DNA from: Planctomycetota bacterium
GTDB taxonomy: Bacteria > Planctomycetota > Phycisphaerae > Phycisphaerales > SM1A02
DNA length: 64,000 bases
NCBI GenBank assembly: GCA_016872835.1
Contig: VGYX01000012.1
Span: 1 to 64,000, forward strand
Direction: 5' to 3'
Positions within the stretch are counted from its first letter, which is position 1, and every line of letters starts with the position of its first letter. Shown in pieces: positions 39,867-49,833 of this stretch. A model generated the notes under the pieces. The model did no database searches. It had not been told where the DNA came from and saw nothing but the letters and a program-made list of their open reading frames with translations. A program made the translations under genes and the position numbers.

Positions 39867-40889
39867 GTGGACGCAGACATTGCCCCGTCCATCGCGCAGG
39901 CGGCGCGAGCCGAGTTGAACGCGCACGTGATGTCACGCTGTTTCGAGCCGCTGCGCGCCTATGTGCAGGGCGGCGGCTGGCGCGGCTTCGGCGAGAGCGC
40001 GGACCTGGTGAACGGATTCTTCGCCAGTCGGCTGGACAAGCCCGACTATCTGCTGCAGTGGCGCGAGAGTGGGCTGCCGCTTCGACGCTGGCTGATGAAC
40101 GGGCTGCTGCTGCACCTGCACGAACGTGCCCGCGCTGAGCGTCGTATGTTGCGGCGGGCTGAGCCTTGCGATCCGGGACCGCTTGAGCGTGTGGCAGGCG
40201 CGATGGATCACGCCCCCGAGGCCGAGCGCGCGATGGATCGCGCCTGGGCCGATGCCGTGGTGCAGGCGGCCGTGCGTGACACGGTGCAGGCGCTGGAGCA
40301 GTCTGGCCGCGCGCAGGCCTGGGCGACGTTCCGCCGCCACTTCGTGGAGGGCGCCGCACATGACGCGATCGCGCGCGAGACGGGCGTTTCGGTGAAGGAG
40401 CTGAAGGCGCATGCGAAGCTCGTGCAGCGCGTGCGCGCGAGCTCAAGTTGCAACACGCAGGGCGCCCCCAAGTTCGGCGACTTCTTCGTCGACCTGCTCG
40501 ATGCCGGCGAGATCCGTCAGGCCATCGCCACAACCCCCGGCAAGAGCTACCGACTCACATTCTGGCTCTCGGGCGATTGCGCCGGTGGCCCCGCCACGAA
40601 GCGCGTGACCGCTTCACTCGGCAGCGCCACGCAGAACTTCGACCACGCTTGCGTGGGAAGTGCCGTGCAGGCATGGCGAAGTTGCACACTTGAGTTCATC
40701 GCGAATTCCGCCATCACCAATCTGTCATTGAAGAGTCTGGCAGGGGGTTCCTCCAATGGACCCTTGGTCGACGGCGTCCGCGTGGAAGACATCAGCATCA
40801 GTTGTGCCGGTGACGTTGACGGCGACGGTGAAGTGACCGGCAGCGACATCGGTCTGGTGCTGCTGAATTTCGGTCCGTGTCCGCAGTGA
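39867..40889 (+). CDS. Chimera: ECF sigma factor N-part fused to C-terminus of a secreted dockerin-like protein
   Basis: A 340-residue frame from a GTG at 39867. Residues 1-190 are an ECF-type RNA polymerase sigma factor as found in planctomycetes (LVNGFFASRLDKPDYLLQW, ESGLPLRRWLMNGLLLHLHE, GVSVKELKAHAKLVQRVRA). At about residue 192 (near 40440) the sequence changes abruptly to a DUF642/choice-of-anchor-like domain (PGKSYRLTFWLSGDC, VDGVRVEDISI) and one dockerin-like loop, GDVDGDGEVTGSDIG. A cytoplasmic factor and an exported protein in one frame suggest a deletion that joined two genes, or an assembly join. The frame is open back to 39780; a CTG at 39789 may be the true start. Confidence 0.75.
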   Translation: MDADIAPSIAQAARAELNAHVMSRCFEPLRAYVQGGGWRGFGESADLVNGFFASRLDKPDYLLQWRESGLPLRRWLMNGLLLHLHERARAERRMLRRAEPCDPGPLERVAGAMDHAPEAERAMDRAWADAVVQAAVRDTVQALEQSGRAQAWATFRRHFVEGAAHDAIARETGVSVKELKAHAKLVQRVRASSSCNTQGAPKFGDFFVDLLDAGEIRQAIATTPGKSYRLTFWLSGDCAGGPATKRVTASLGSATQNFDHACVGSAVQAWRSCTLEFIANSAITNLSLKSLAGGSSNGPLVDGVRVEDISISCAGDVDGDGEVTGSDIGLVLLNFGPCPQ

Positions 40890-41006
40890 CGATCGAGACA
40901 CTCCGTCTCGGAGAACCCGATCGCGGTTCAGGCACATCCACGCGGGCCTGCTGAACTTGGCCGGCCGTCGCGGCATCGCGTCCAAATTGCGTCCACGCCG
41001 CATCTC

Positions 41007-41012
41007 TACACT
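41007..41012 (+). promoter_or_regulatory. Leaderless-type -10 box of recC
   Basis: TACACT ends 6 nt before the GTG at 41019. Confidence 0.45.
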
Positions 41013-41018
41013 GGCCGC

Positions 41019-44000
41019 GTGTCCGCGCCCCGTGGAGAAACCGGCGAATCCCGCGAATCCGTCGCGCACGGTCACCTGCGCATCGTGCGCGCCACGCGCG
41101 CAAGCGATCTCGCGGCGGATCTGGCTGCGCAGTTCGCGCCGGGTACCGCGCCCGAGCTCTGGAAAGAGTGTCTGGTCGTGGTGCAGGGCCCGGGCATGGC
41201 GCAATGGGTGCGTGCCGACATGGTCCGGAGGCTGGGCGCTTGGGGTGGCATGGACACGCCGTTCCTGCGCGAGTTCCTGCTGGGCTTGCCCGCGCGCGCC
41301 GGCCTGTGCGACCTCGTGCCTCGCGGTCGTCAGCCGCTGCAGGAACTCGGGTATCGGATCGCAGCCTGCGTGATGGAGACCGCCGCGGCGCGACCCACGC
41401 CGTTCGCCGACGCGATCGAGCCATTCCTGCGCATGTGCCGCAGCGAGTCCGGCGCGCTGCAGCCAGACGCGGCCATCACGTACGGACATGCGCTTGCCGA
41501 GGCGTTCGATCGTTACGAGATGGACCGTCCCGACCTCATCGAGGCCTGGCGCGCGAATCGCCCATGGCGCGAAGCTTCGAAGGATTGGAACGAGCAGGCC
41601 GCCGCCACCGAGGCGTGGCAGCGCGCGCTCTGGAGCAGAGTGGTTCCAAACGCATGGACACCGCATGTCGCGTGGTGCGCGCTTCGCAATCTGATCCATC
41701 GACTCGATGCGGGGGAGCTGCCGGGACGGCTGGCCGATCTTGGATTGGTGAGCGTGTTCGGCGTCTCCTCGCTGCCGCCACTCGCGTTGCATGCGCTTCG
41801 TGCGCTGGCCCGCCATCTGCCGGTGCATGTGCACATGCTGGTGCCGACGATCGCGTTCCAGTCGCGTGATCATGCGCGAAAGGCGCAGGTGGCGCGCGCG
41901 CTCGCGCAAGGGGTGGACACGGCGTCCGTGCAAGGCGCCGACGCTCCGCATCACCCGCTGTTGACTTCGCTTGGTGGAGCCGCGGCGGCTGCCGCCACGG
42001 TCGTTGAAGGCATGGAGGCTGAGCTGATCGATCTGCCGCTCGAGCCGGCCGGCGAGTCCATGCTGCACGCGATGCAGGCGGCGCTGTGTCTCGACGAAGC
42101 ACCCTCCCAGCACGCATGTGTGAAGGATGGCAGCGTGCGTGTGCATGGCGTGGCCTCGATCACGCGCATGGCCGAGATCGTTCACGACGAGATCCTGCAT
42201 GGCTTCACCGACGTGCCGGGCCTTCGGCAGGAGGAGGTGCTGGTGCTTGCACCCGGTCTCGATTCGCTCGCGGGAACGCTGCAGGGGGTCGTCCGTGAGC
42301 GAGAGGCCGCGCACTCGGGCTCCGGAGGCATGTCGCTGCGCGTGTCCGACGTGGCGGGCGCAGATCGCGCGCAGGTCGCCACCGCGATCCTTCGGCTGCT
42401 TGATCTCGCAAGCGAGGACCAGCCGATGGACCGCGTGCGCGCGCTGCTGCAGTCCGCGCCGTGCTGCGCGCGCGCCGAGGTCGAGCAGGCCCGAATGGAG
42501 TCGCTGCTCGACGCGATGGAGGAGGCCGGTGCGCGTCGCTTCCTCGATGCCTCCGCCCGTGCGCGTTGGCTGGGCGGCGATCATGCGGACGACGCGCTGC
42601 ACACGCTGGAGTGGTCGATCGACCGGCTCGTGCTCGGTGCAGCCGCGGGTGCTTCGCCCGCCGCGCAGGCGCTGCATGGGAAGGTGCTGCCAAGCGGCAT
42701 GATGGCGGCCCTCGAATCGGACACCATGCATCGCGCGCTTCGTCTGCTCGATGCCGTGGCCGACCTTGCGCGCATGGTGCAGCGCGGGGATCACCCGATC
42801 GTGGCGTGGCACGCGGCGCTCGCGCAGGCGTGCGAGTCCATCCTGCCCGCGGCGGATCATGAAACGTTCGGGCGGCAGCGCGATCAGGCGGACCGCGCGA
42901 TGACACAGGTCGCGGACGCGGCGACTGCGGCGGGTCTCGGTGCCGTGCCGTGGCCGGTCGCGCGCGCGGAGTTCGAGTCGGCCTTGCGAGGGCTGGTGGA
43001 GGGCCGCTCCTTCGCCGCGGGTGGCGTGACGCTCGCGCGGCTCACGCCCATGCGCAGCGTTCCGGCGCGTCTTCTTGTGCTGGCGGGTCTCGATCACGGT
43101 GTCTTCCCGCGTGCCTCGCGACGCGATCCTCTGGACCTCTCGAAGCTCTGTCCGCGCGCCGGTGATCGTGACGATCGCCTCGAAGATCAACTGCTGCTCC
43201 TCGAATCGCTGCATGCGGCGACCGAGCGACTGGTGATCGTGGTGCAGGACACCGTGGCTGGGTCCGGTCAGCCCGCGCCACTGAGTCCTGTGATCGAGGA
43301 AATGCTGGGTGCGATGGCGGCGCACGCGGGCATGGCCCCGGGCAAGGCGCGCGCGGAACTGCTTCTGCATCAGCCGACGCTGGGCGACCAACCTGAATCG
43401 TGGAGCGCGTCGGCCTTCGGCGGCTTCAGCGCGCAGTCGAGGGCGCGCGCACAGGCGATCGACCACGCACGGCGTCAGGGGGCGGAGCGCGTCTTCGCGT
43501 CGTATCCGCATGGCGACGGTGCCGAGCCGTCCGCCACCATTCGATCGGTGGATGAAATCGCCGGCGTGCTTCGAAATCCCGCGCGGGCATGGCTGAAGGC
43601 GCAGGGGATCCGAGTGGCCGACCTCTCGCGAGAACTCGGCGAGCGCTGCGAGCCGATCGAGATCGACGCCTTGCAGGGATGGCATCTGGAGCAGCGCGCG
43701 CGCCGGGGTGTGCTGCTGGGCGAGGATCCGCAGGAGATCCTGCGACAGCTCCAACATGATGGAAGCCTGCCGCATGGGGCCGTGGGTGGGCGCGAGTGGC
43801 AGGAGGTCTGGTCGACGCAGGAGGCGATTCCTCTTCGATTGGCCGAGCAGCTCGGCATCTCCACGTGCGAGCTGCACGTGGAGGCGCTTGCGTTCGAGGT
43901 GCCCGACATCGACCCCTCGCTGAGGGCCCGCACGCTCTGGGTTCCATCCTGTCGCACGCAGGTCCTGGTCACGCGCGCGGGGCGCGAGAAGGAATGGTTG

Positions 44001-44486
44001 CAGCTCTGGCCCGAGCATCTTGCGTTCGCGGCGGCGCATCCGGATGCGCGCATGATCCGCATCGACCTGCCGAAGAATCGCCGCCATGCGGCCGTGGTGA
44101 TTCCGCACGAGCCAGTGCCCGTGGAGTTGGCTCGAACAATCCTCATGGATGTGCGCGAGCTTGCGCAGCAGGCCCAGCGCAGGCTTCTCCCGATTCATGC
44201 GGAGCTGCTCTATCCGTTCCGAAGCAAGATCGGCGCATCCATCGAGGAGCAGATGGATTCGATGCGTCAGAAGCTGCTTGCCGAGAGGCCCGGTCATGCG
44301 TCGCCCGCGGCCGAGGCGTGGTTCCGGGCCGCCTGGCGCGGCCTCGACATGCTTCAGGTTGGTCGCGAGTCTGGCGCCCCGCAGATCGTGGGCGTGGAGC
44401 CGTCCTTCGATGGCGTCGCGTCGTGGCTGCATGCGCGAATGGACATGACGGGCTGGAAGGTGCGCTCGAAGAAGGGGTCCTCATGA
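41019..44486 (+). CDS. recC: RecBCD enzyme subunit RecC
   Basis: A 1155-residue subunit of the RecBCD helicase-nuclease, which in other bacteria reads Chi in the unwound strand. The N-terminus keeps LVVVQGPGMAQWVRADMVRR, the inactive helicase-like domain start of RecC. The C-terminal region has VLVTRAGREKEWLQLWPEHL, a degenerate nuclease-like fold. It starts at a GTG with a TACACT box 6 nt upstream. The stop overlaps the recB start (ATGA), and recD follows the same way, so this is a three-gene operon in the order C-B-D. Overall similarity to the E. coli protein is weak but the order and lengths are typical. Confidence 0.9.
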   Translation: MSAPRGETGESRESVAHGHLRIVRATRASDLAADLAAQFAPGTAPELWKECLVVVQGPGMAQWVRADMVRRLGAWGGMDTPFLREFLLGLPARAGLCDLVPRGRQPLQELGYRIAACVMETAAARPTPFADAIEPFLRMCRSESGALQPDAAITYGHALAEAFDRYEMDRPDLIEAWRANRPWREASKDWNEQAAATEAWQRALWSRVVPNAWTPHVAWCALRNLIHRLDAGELPGRLADLGLVSVFGVSSLPPLALHALRALARHLPVHVHMLVPTIAFQSRDHARKAQVARALAQGVDTASVQGADAPHHPLLTSLGGAAAAAATVVEGMEAELIDLPLEPAGESMLHAMQAALCLDEAPSQHACVKDGSVRVHGVASITRMAEIVHDEILHGFTDVPGLRQEEVLVLAPGLDSLAGTLQGVVREREAAHSGSGGMSLRVSDVAGADRAQVATAILRLLDLASEDQPMDRVRALLQSAPCCARAEVEQARMESLLDAMEEAGARRFLDASARARWLGGDHADDALHTLEWSIDRLVLGAAAGASPAAQALHGKVLPSGMMAALESDTMHRALRLLDAVADLARMVQRGDHPIVAWHAALAQACESILPAADHETFGRQRDQADRAMTQVADAATAAGLGAVPWPVARAEFESALRGLVEGRSFAAGGVTLARLTPMRSVPARLLVLAGLDHGVFPRASRRDPLDLSKLCPRAGDRDDRLEDQLLLLESLHAATERLVIVVQDTVAGSGQPAPLSPVIEEMLGAMAAHAGMAPGKARAELLLHQPTLGDQPESWSASAFGGFSAQSRARAQAIDHARRQGAERVFASYPHGDGAEPSATIRSVDEIAGVLRNPARAWLKAQGIRVADLSRELGERCEPIEIDALQGWHLEQRARRGVLLGEDPQEILRQLQHDGSLPHGAVGGREWQEVWSTQEAIPLRLAEQLGISTCELHVEALAFEVPDIDPSLRARTLWVPSCRTQVLVTRAGREKEWLQLWPEHLAFAAAHPDARMIRIDLPKNRRHAAVVIPHEPVPVELARTILMDVRELAQQAQRRLLPIHAELLYPFRSKIGASIEEQMDSMRQKLLAERPGHASPAAEAWFRAAWRGLDMLQVGRESGAPQIVGVEPSFDGVASWLHARMDMTGWKVRSKKGSS

Positions 44487-47400
44487 GCGCCCCAGTCTTC
44501 GCGCCTGAATTCGACCTGCGGGCGGACAGCATGCTTGATGGTGCCACGGCCGTCGAGGCGAGCGCGGGCACCGGCAAGACCTGGACGATCGAGCGCATCG
44601 TGCTGGCCCGCGTGCTCGCGGGGGTGTCGATGCGACGCATCGCGCTGATGAGCTTCACCCGCGCTGCGGCGGACGAGCTGGCGGAGCGTGTGCGCGGAAC
44701 GCTGCATGCGCGTCTTGCCGATCCTGCCTCCACGGCGACGGATCGCGGCCTGCTGGAGCGCGCGTTGCTCGACTTCGATGCCGCATGCATCAGCACGATC
44801 CACGGCTTCTGTCAGCGCATGCTGCAGGAACACGCGGCCGAGGCGGGTGTGCTGGGTCTTGCTGGCTGGTCGCTCGATCCCGACCCCTCGGGCAGCGAGC
44901 GTCTGGCACTCGCCGACGCCTACAGCGCCACGGCGTTGCAGGATCCGATCTGGAGCGCGCTGGCGGACGGTCCGGACAAGCTTGGTCGGCGGCTCTCGCA
45001 GGCGCTTGAGAAGGCGCGCATCCGTGAGCAGGTGCTGCGAGCCGATTTCCTGCAGGCCATCAAGGCTTGGCGAGCGGCCGCAGCCACCGTGCATGAAGCA
45101 GCGGGAGTCGTGGACGCGCTGCGCGTGATCGTGGAGCACAGCACCAAGAAGGCGGGCGAACCGGTTGCGGACGCTGCCGACGCGCTTCAGGCATGGCAGG
45201 GCGGCCCGCAAGATGATGTCGACGCCGCCGCGGCCGCCGCGGACGCACTCTGCAAGATCGAGCACATCGTGCTGGATGAGGCGCAGGCGCTTGAGGGCGC
45301 CCTGAAGAAGGGTGGCGACCATCGCGCGCCGATCCAGCAGGCGCATCGGAAGAGCCTGGCGCCATGCACCGGTCCGCTGCAGGCCCTTCTGGAAGCCTGG
45401 CCTGCCGCTCGGGAACAGGCGGGCGACGCCGTGGTCGCGCGCGCCATCGAGATGCTCGCGAAGCGTCGCGAGCGGCGTCGGCAGTTCGACTTCCATGACC
45501 TGCTGCGGCGCCTGCATCAGGGGCTGCATTCGCCGGACAGTGCGCTGCTTCACGCGATCCGCTCGCGCTTCGACGTGGCGATCTTGGACGAATTCCAGGA
45601 CACCGATCCGGTGCAAGCCGACATCGTGCGCCTGCTGTTCCGTCACCCGGGCGCGGCGCTCTACCTTGTGGGTGATCCGAAGCAGAGCATCTACGGCTTC
45701 CGCAGCGCCGATCTGAAGAGCTACATGGAGTTGCGGCGGACCGTCGACGAGCGACGCCGACTCTCGGTCAGTCATCGTTCCGACGGTCGCCTGGTCGATG
45801 CCGTGAACGCGCTGTTCGCGGTGCCCGCGCCGTTCTTCCATCCGGAAGTGCTCGCGGAGCCGGTGCAGAGCGCGTTCAAGACCCGAAGGCTTCGTCGCGA
45901 CGGTTGCGAGGATCCCGCCGGACTGGTGCTGCATGCGGAGCCGGGTCAGGCGACGGCGGGCGCCTGCGCGCACCTGGTCGCGTCGCAGATTCGCGCGCTG
46001 CTTGGACAGGGCTGGATGGTGCGTGTGAAGGAGGTCGATGCGTGGCGACCGCTGCGTCCCTCGGACATCGCGGTGCTGAGTCGCACGAACGCGGAGCTGC
46101 AGGTGCTCGCGGACGCGTTGCGCGCTGCGCGGGTTCCCTGCGTGGTGCTTGGCAGCGACAACGTGTTCGGATCGGAGATGGCGCGTGACCTCGCGGGTGC
46201 GTTGCTTGCGTTCGCGCGGCCCTCCAATCGAGGGCTCGCCCTTGCGGCGGCCGGTTCCAGGCTGATCGGCCTGACGCAGCACGCGCTCGCGACCGATCCC
46301 GACGGCGTGGTGCAACGCATGCGCGCGGCTGGAGCGGTGCTCGATCGGCATGGCGCGGTCGCGGGCATCCGCGAGTGGATGCGCACGGCGGGTCCGGGTC
46401 TCGGCGGTCTCGCGACCGAGCCCGATGGCGAGCGGCATCTCTCGGATCTGGCGCAGTTGCTCGAGTTGCTCGACGAAGCGGAGCGTTCGGGCGTCCGAGG
46501 CGCGCCCGCGCTCGCCGGCTGGATGGCCGAGCAAGTCGCCGGCACGCGGTCGGGCGACGATCAGGTGCAGCGCGTTCGTGCGCTGGCCGAGCACGATGCC
46601 GTGACGCTGCAGACCGTGCACGGCAGCAAGGGCCTGACCTACGGCATCGTGTGGCTTCCATCCGCGATGCGTGCCGGCAAGCAGGACGACGATCCTGAAG
46701 TCGCGCGCGAGGCCGCGGCGGAAGCGCGGCGGCTGCTCTATGTGGGTCTCACGCGCGCACGCTGGCAAGCGCACGCGCTCTGGCGTCATGACAAGGAGCC
46801 GGCGCATGCCGCGCTCGCCACGTTGCTGCATGCGCGCGGCGAGGACGACTCGGAGCAGTCGGCGGAGGTCTCGTCGGACCGGCTCGCCGAGGACCTTGCA
46901 GAGGTGATGAAGGACCTTCACGCCGTGGCCACGCAGTCGAGCGGCGCCATCGAGGTGCGGGAGCTGTCCGCGCCAGTCGACGGACGGCCGATCGATCAGA
47001 CCGCGTCGTCATGGCGCGAGGCGCTGCCGGTGCCGGCGATTCCAACGGCTGCGCGACAAGTCAGCTTCACGAGCCTGCATGATCATCTCTCCGAGGGTGA
47101 TGAATCCGGCCAAGGCACCGACCGCGATGATCGCGGCGCGCCTGCGCCCGCCGAGGCGGGCGACCCCACACCGTGCGATCGTGCGCTGCGGAACCTGGGC
47201 GTGCGTGGTGTGGCGCTTGGAAATCTGGTCCATGAGTCGCTTGAACAGCCCGAGGTCTTCACCGCACTCGATCGGCCTGAAGGGGTGGATCTGCTCGCAG
47301 GCGCACTGCGGCGGGGCGTGCATGGTGCTGACGCTGCGGTTCGTGCACGCGAGGCAGGGGCGCAGATCCACGCGGTGCTTGGCGTCACGGTGCCCGGTGT

Positions 47401-47953
47401 TCCAAGCGTGACACAGATCAGTTCACGTCCACGTGGCGTCTTCCGTGAACTCAAGCTCGCGGCAGGCTGGCGCGGCGGGCTGCAGGATGTTGCCGGCGCC
47501 TTCGATGCCGAGCCGCACGCGTGGGCCCCGATCTTCGCGCAGGCGCTTCGATGCGCGGATCGCCAGCGCATGCACGGACTACTTGTCGGCAACATCGACC
47601 TTGCGGTGCTGACCGAGCGAGGCTGGTTCCTGTACGACTACAAGACGAACGATCTGGGACGCGGTCTTGCCGCCTATGCCGCGACCCGTGACTCGGGCCG
47701 ACTCTCGCCGCTTGACGAGGGCATGATCCGCAGCGGCTATCCGCTGCAGGCCGTGCTCTACGCCACGCTGGTCCGTCGATGGTCTCGCGCACGCGGATGC
47801 ATCTCGCAGAGCCACGTCGCCGGTGTCTCCTATCTGTTTCTTCGAGGCATGAAGGCGGGCGTTGCGGATCACGGCGTCTGGCACTGGACACCGACCGAGG
47901 CGGTGCTTGACGCGATCGATGCGCACCTTGTGCACGAGGAGGTGCCTGCATGA
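44483..47953 (+). CDS. recB: RecBCD enzyme subunit RecB
   Basis: A 1156-residue UvrD-family 3'-5' helicase and nuclease. The start is the ATG at 44483 overlapping the recC stop. Walker A is ASAGTGKTWTIERI (K32), with SFTRAAADELAERVR, DEFQDTDPVQ, KQSIYGFRSADLKSY and the late VHGSKGLTYGIVWLPS helicase motifs. The C-terminal nuclease domain has GNIDLAVLTERGWFLYDYKT with the D-Y-K triad near residue 1052. Length is normal. It overlaps recD by 4 nt. Confidence 0.96.
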   Translation: MSAPVFAPEFDLRADSMLDGATAVEASAGTGKTWTIERIVLARVLAGVSMRRIALMSFTRAAADELAERVRGTLHARLADPASTATDRGLLERALLDFDAACISTIHGFCQRMLQEHAAEAGVLGLAGWSLDPDPSGSERLALADAYSATALQDPIWSALADGPDKLGRRLSQALEKARIREQVLRADFLQAIKAWRAAAATVHEAAGVVDALRVIVEHSTKKAGEPVADAADALQAWQGGPQDDVDAAAAAADALCKIEHIVLDEAQALEGALKKGGDHRAPIQQAHRKSLAPCTGPLQALLEAWPAAREQAGDAVVARAIEMLAKRRERRRQFDFHDLLRRLHQGLHSPDSALLHAIRSRFDVAILDEFQDTDPVQADIVRLLFRHPGAALYLVGDPKQSIYGFRSADLKSYMELRRTVDERRRLSVSHRSDGRLVDAVNALFAVPAPFFHPEVLAEPVQSAFKTRRLRRDGCEDPAGLVLHAEPGQATAGACAHLVASQIRALLGQGWMVRVKEVDAWRPLRPSDIAVLSRTNAELQVLADALRAARVPCVVLGSDNVFGSEMARDLAGALLAFARPSNRGLALAAAGSRLIGLTQHALATDPDGVVQRMRAAGAVLDRHGAVAGIREWMRTAGPGLGGLATEPDGERHLSDLAQLLELLDEAERSGVRGAPALAGWMAEQVAGTRSGDDQVQRVRALAEHDAVTLQTVHGSKGLTYGIVWLPSAMRAGKQDDDPEVAREAAAEARRLLYVGLTRARWQAHALWRHDKEPAHAALATLLHARGEDDSEQSAEVSSDRLAEDLAEVMKDLHAVATQSSGAIEVRELSAPVDGRPIDQTASSWREALPVPAIPTAARQVSFTSLHDHLSEGDESGQGTDRDDRGAPAPAEAGDPTPCDRALRNLGVRGVALGNLVHESLEQPEVFTALDRPEGVDLLAGALRRGVHGADAAVRAREAGAQIHAVLGVTVPGVPSVTQISSRPRGVFRELKLAAGWRGGLQDVAGAFDAEPHAWAPIFAQALRCADRQRMHGLLVGNIDLAVLTERGWFLYDYKTNDLGRGLAAYAATRDSGRLSPLDEGMIRSGYPLQAVLYATLVRRWSRARGCISQSHVAGVSYLFLRGMKAGVADHGVWHWTPTEAVLDAIDAHLVHEEVPA

Positions 47954-49626
47954 GCGAGGTCGACATCGCGACCCTTCGGCCCGCGGCGAGTTCGACATGG
48001 TTCGCACGCAGGCTCGCAAGGAACCTGTCGAGCGAGGACACGGCGCTTGAGCAGCCGCTCACGTGGCTTCATCACCAGTGGTTGCAGGGGCATACGTGCC
48101 TCGATCTTGCCGGCACTGTGCTGGGTGACGTGGAGTCCACGCGTCCGGGGACCGAGCGCATGCAGGCGAGAGCTCGCGTTCCGGCGAGCTGGCGAACCGA
48201 GTTGGCGAGTCTGGCGTGCGTGGAGCGATCCGATCCAGGCGGTCGAAGCGCGAGCGAGCGATTGCTGGTGCTGGAGGGCGACAAGCTCTTTCTCGCGGCG
48301 TGCCGACATGACGAGATCGTGGTGGCGGAAGCGCTCCTGCACAGGGCCGCGCAGGCTTCGCGGTGGACCGCGCCTGCGGGCGGGGATGCGTGGATCGCCG
48401 AGCGCGTGCGCGCGTTGCTGCCACAGGCGGATGCGCTCCAGATCGCGGCCGCCGGATTGCCGTTTCGATCGCGGCTCGGCATCGTGACGGGGGGGCCTGG
48501 CACCGGGAAGACCACGGTCGCGGGTTGCATGCTCGACGCGCTGCTGCAGATCGACGAAGGGGCCGTGGTCCGGGTTCTTGCGCCCACGGGCAAGGCCGCC
48601 GCGCGCATGACCCAGAGCCTGCGCAGCATGTCGTCGAGGGCGGGACTCCATGCACGAACAAGCGCACTGTTGCAGTCCGTCGAGGCCTCCACGATCCAGC
48701 ATGCGTTGCTGGCGGGCGGAGGAGCGGGATTGCGGGCGGCCGGTCTGGTGATCGTGGACGAGAGTTCAATGATCGACATTTCGCTGATGCGTCGTCTGCT
48801 TGAGGGTCTGGCCCCCGAGGCGTCGCTCGTGCTGCTGGGCGACCCGGCGCAGCTTGCAAGTGTCGAGGCGGGCACGATGCTGAGCGACGTGCTTCCCGCG
48901 AGTCCATCACATCCGCTTCACGCCTGTACTGTGGCTTTGACGCACAGTCATCGCTTCGCCAAGGACAGCGCGTTGGGCGCACTGGCTGCCGCGATTCGCG
49001 ACGCGGACATGGATGGCACGATGCGTGCGCTTCAAGCCGGTGGAGACATCCAGTGGATCTCCGTCGGCTCATCGGCCGAGGCGATCGATGCGGTGGTGCG
49101 CACGCAGGCGCGGTTCTTCGAGAATGCGCGCGTGCTCTGTGGGCATCGGCGCGGCCCGGACGGCTCGCTTGCGATGAACCGAGCGATCACGCGCGCGCGA
49201 TTCGCCGCCGTCGATCCGGATCCCCTCAGCGGCGGCGACTTCATCGGACGCCCCGTGATCGTGACCGTGAACGATCCGGTCACCGGCCTGCACAACGGTG
49301 ACACGGGCATTGTGGAGAGTGGCCCCGAAGGGCTGATTGTCCGCTTCCCGGATCTTGGGCAGGTGGTGCCGGTCCGTGCGCTGCCCGCCCGTGAGACGGC
49401 GTGGGCGCTCACGATCCACAAGTCTCAGGGTTCCGAGTTCGACGAGGTGGTGATCGTGCTTCCGGTGCAGGCATCACCCGTGCTGACGCGCGAGCTGCTC
49501 TACACCGGCGTCACGCGCTCGCGGGGCCGGGTCACGTTGATCGCCTCGGAGACGGCGCTGCGAAGCGCGATCGAGCACCGCATCGAGCGGGCAAGCGGGC
49601 TACGGGCGCGTTTCAAACAGGACTGA
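47950..49626 (+). CDS. recD: RecBCD enzyme subunit RecD
   Basis: A 558-residue 5'-3' helicase. Walker A is VTGGPGTGKTTVAG (K187), followed by LAPTGKAAARM, VDESSMIDISLMRRL and LLGDPAQLASVEAG, and at the C-terminus the SF1B motif WALTIHKSQGSEFDEVVIVLP (cited in part) and TRSRGRV. The N-terminal 140 residues pair with RecC. The start overlaps recB (ATGA). With RecC and RecB it forms an enzyme that repairs double-strand breaks and degrades foreign linear DNA. The gap downstream holds nested inverted repeats. Confidence 0.96.
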   Translation: MSEVDIATLRPAASSTWFARRLARNLSSEDTALEQPLTWLHHQWLQGHTCLDLAGTVLGDVESTRPGTERMQARARVPASWRTELASLACVERSDPGGRSASERLLVLEGDKLFLAACRHDEIVVAEALLHRAAQASRWTAPAGGDAWIAERVRALLPQADALQIAAAGLPFRSRLGIVTGGPGTGKTTVAGCMLDALLQIDEGAVVRVLAPTGKAAARMTQSLRSMSSRAGLHARTSALLQSVEASTIQHALLAGGGAGLRAAGLVIVDESSMIDISLMRRLLEGLAPEASLVLLGDPAQLASVEAGTMLSDVLPASPSHPLHACTVALTHSHRFAKDSALGALAAAIRDADMDGTMRALQAGGDIQWISVGSSAEAIDAVVRTQARFFENARVLCGHRRGPDGSLAMNRAITRARFAAVDPDPLSGGDFIGRPVIVTVNDPVTGLHNGDTGIVESGPEGLIVRFPDLGQVVPVRALPARETAWALTIHKSQGSEFDEVVIVLPVQASPVLTRELLYTGVTRSRGRVTLIASETALRSAIEHRIERASGLRARFKQD

Positions 49627-49672
49627 AAGAAGGGCGCACAGGCTTCAAGTCGGCCCGTCGGCACCACGCTGA

Positions 49673-49736
49673 AATTGCACAACAAAGTTCGCGATTCGAT
49701 TTGGAGGCGACGCGATCGAATCGTACCGGTGCAATT
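49673..49736. repeat. Nested inverted repeats after recD
   Basis: AATTGCAC (49673-49680) pairs with GTGCAATT (49729-49736) and, inside it, CGATTCGAT (49692-49700) pairs with ATCGAATCG (49715-49723). The inner loop has 14 nt. No T-tract is adjacent, so it is either a structured RNA, a weak rho-independent signal or a protein-binding site. The rest of this 207-bp gap is unusually AT-rich and I see no clear promoter in it. Confidence 0.5.
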
Positions 49737-49833
49737 GGCCGTCGTATGCGGCTTGACTTCTCCTGAGGTTCCGGGCCGACCACGCCTGTGTGGCGTCCCG
49801 CTCACTGAAATCCCGTAGTCGGAGATCAGAAAC

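Noticed and set aside
40894..40910. Small hairpin after the sigma chimera as a terminator.
   Set aside because: A 6-bp stem without a T-tract; too weak to call.
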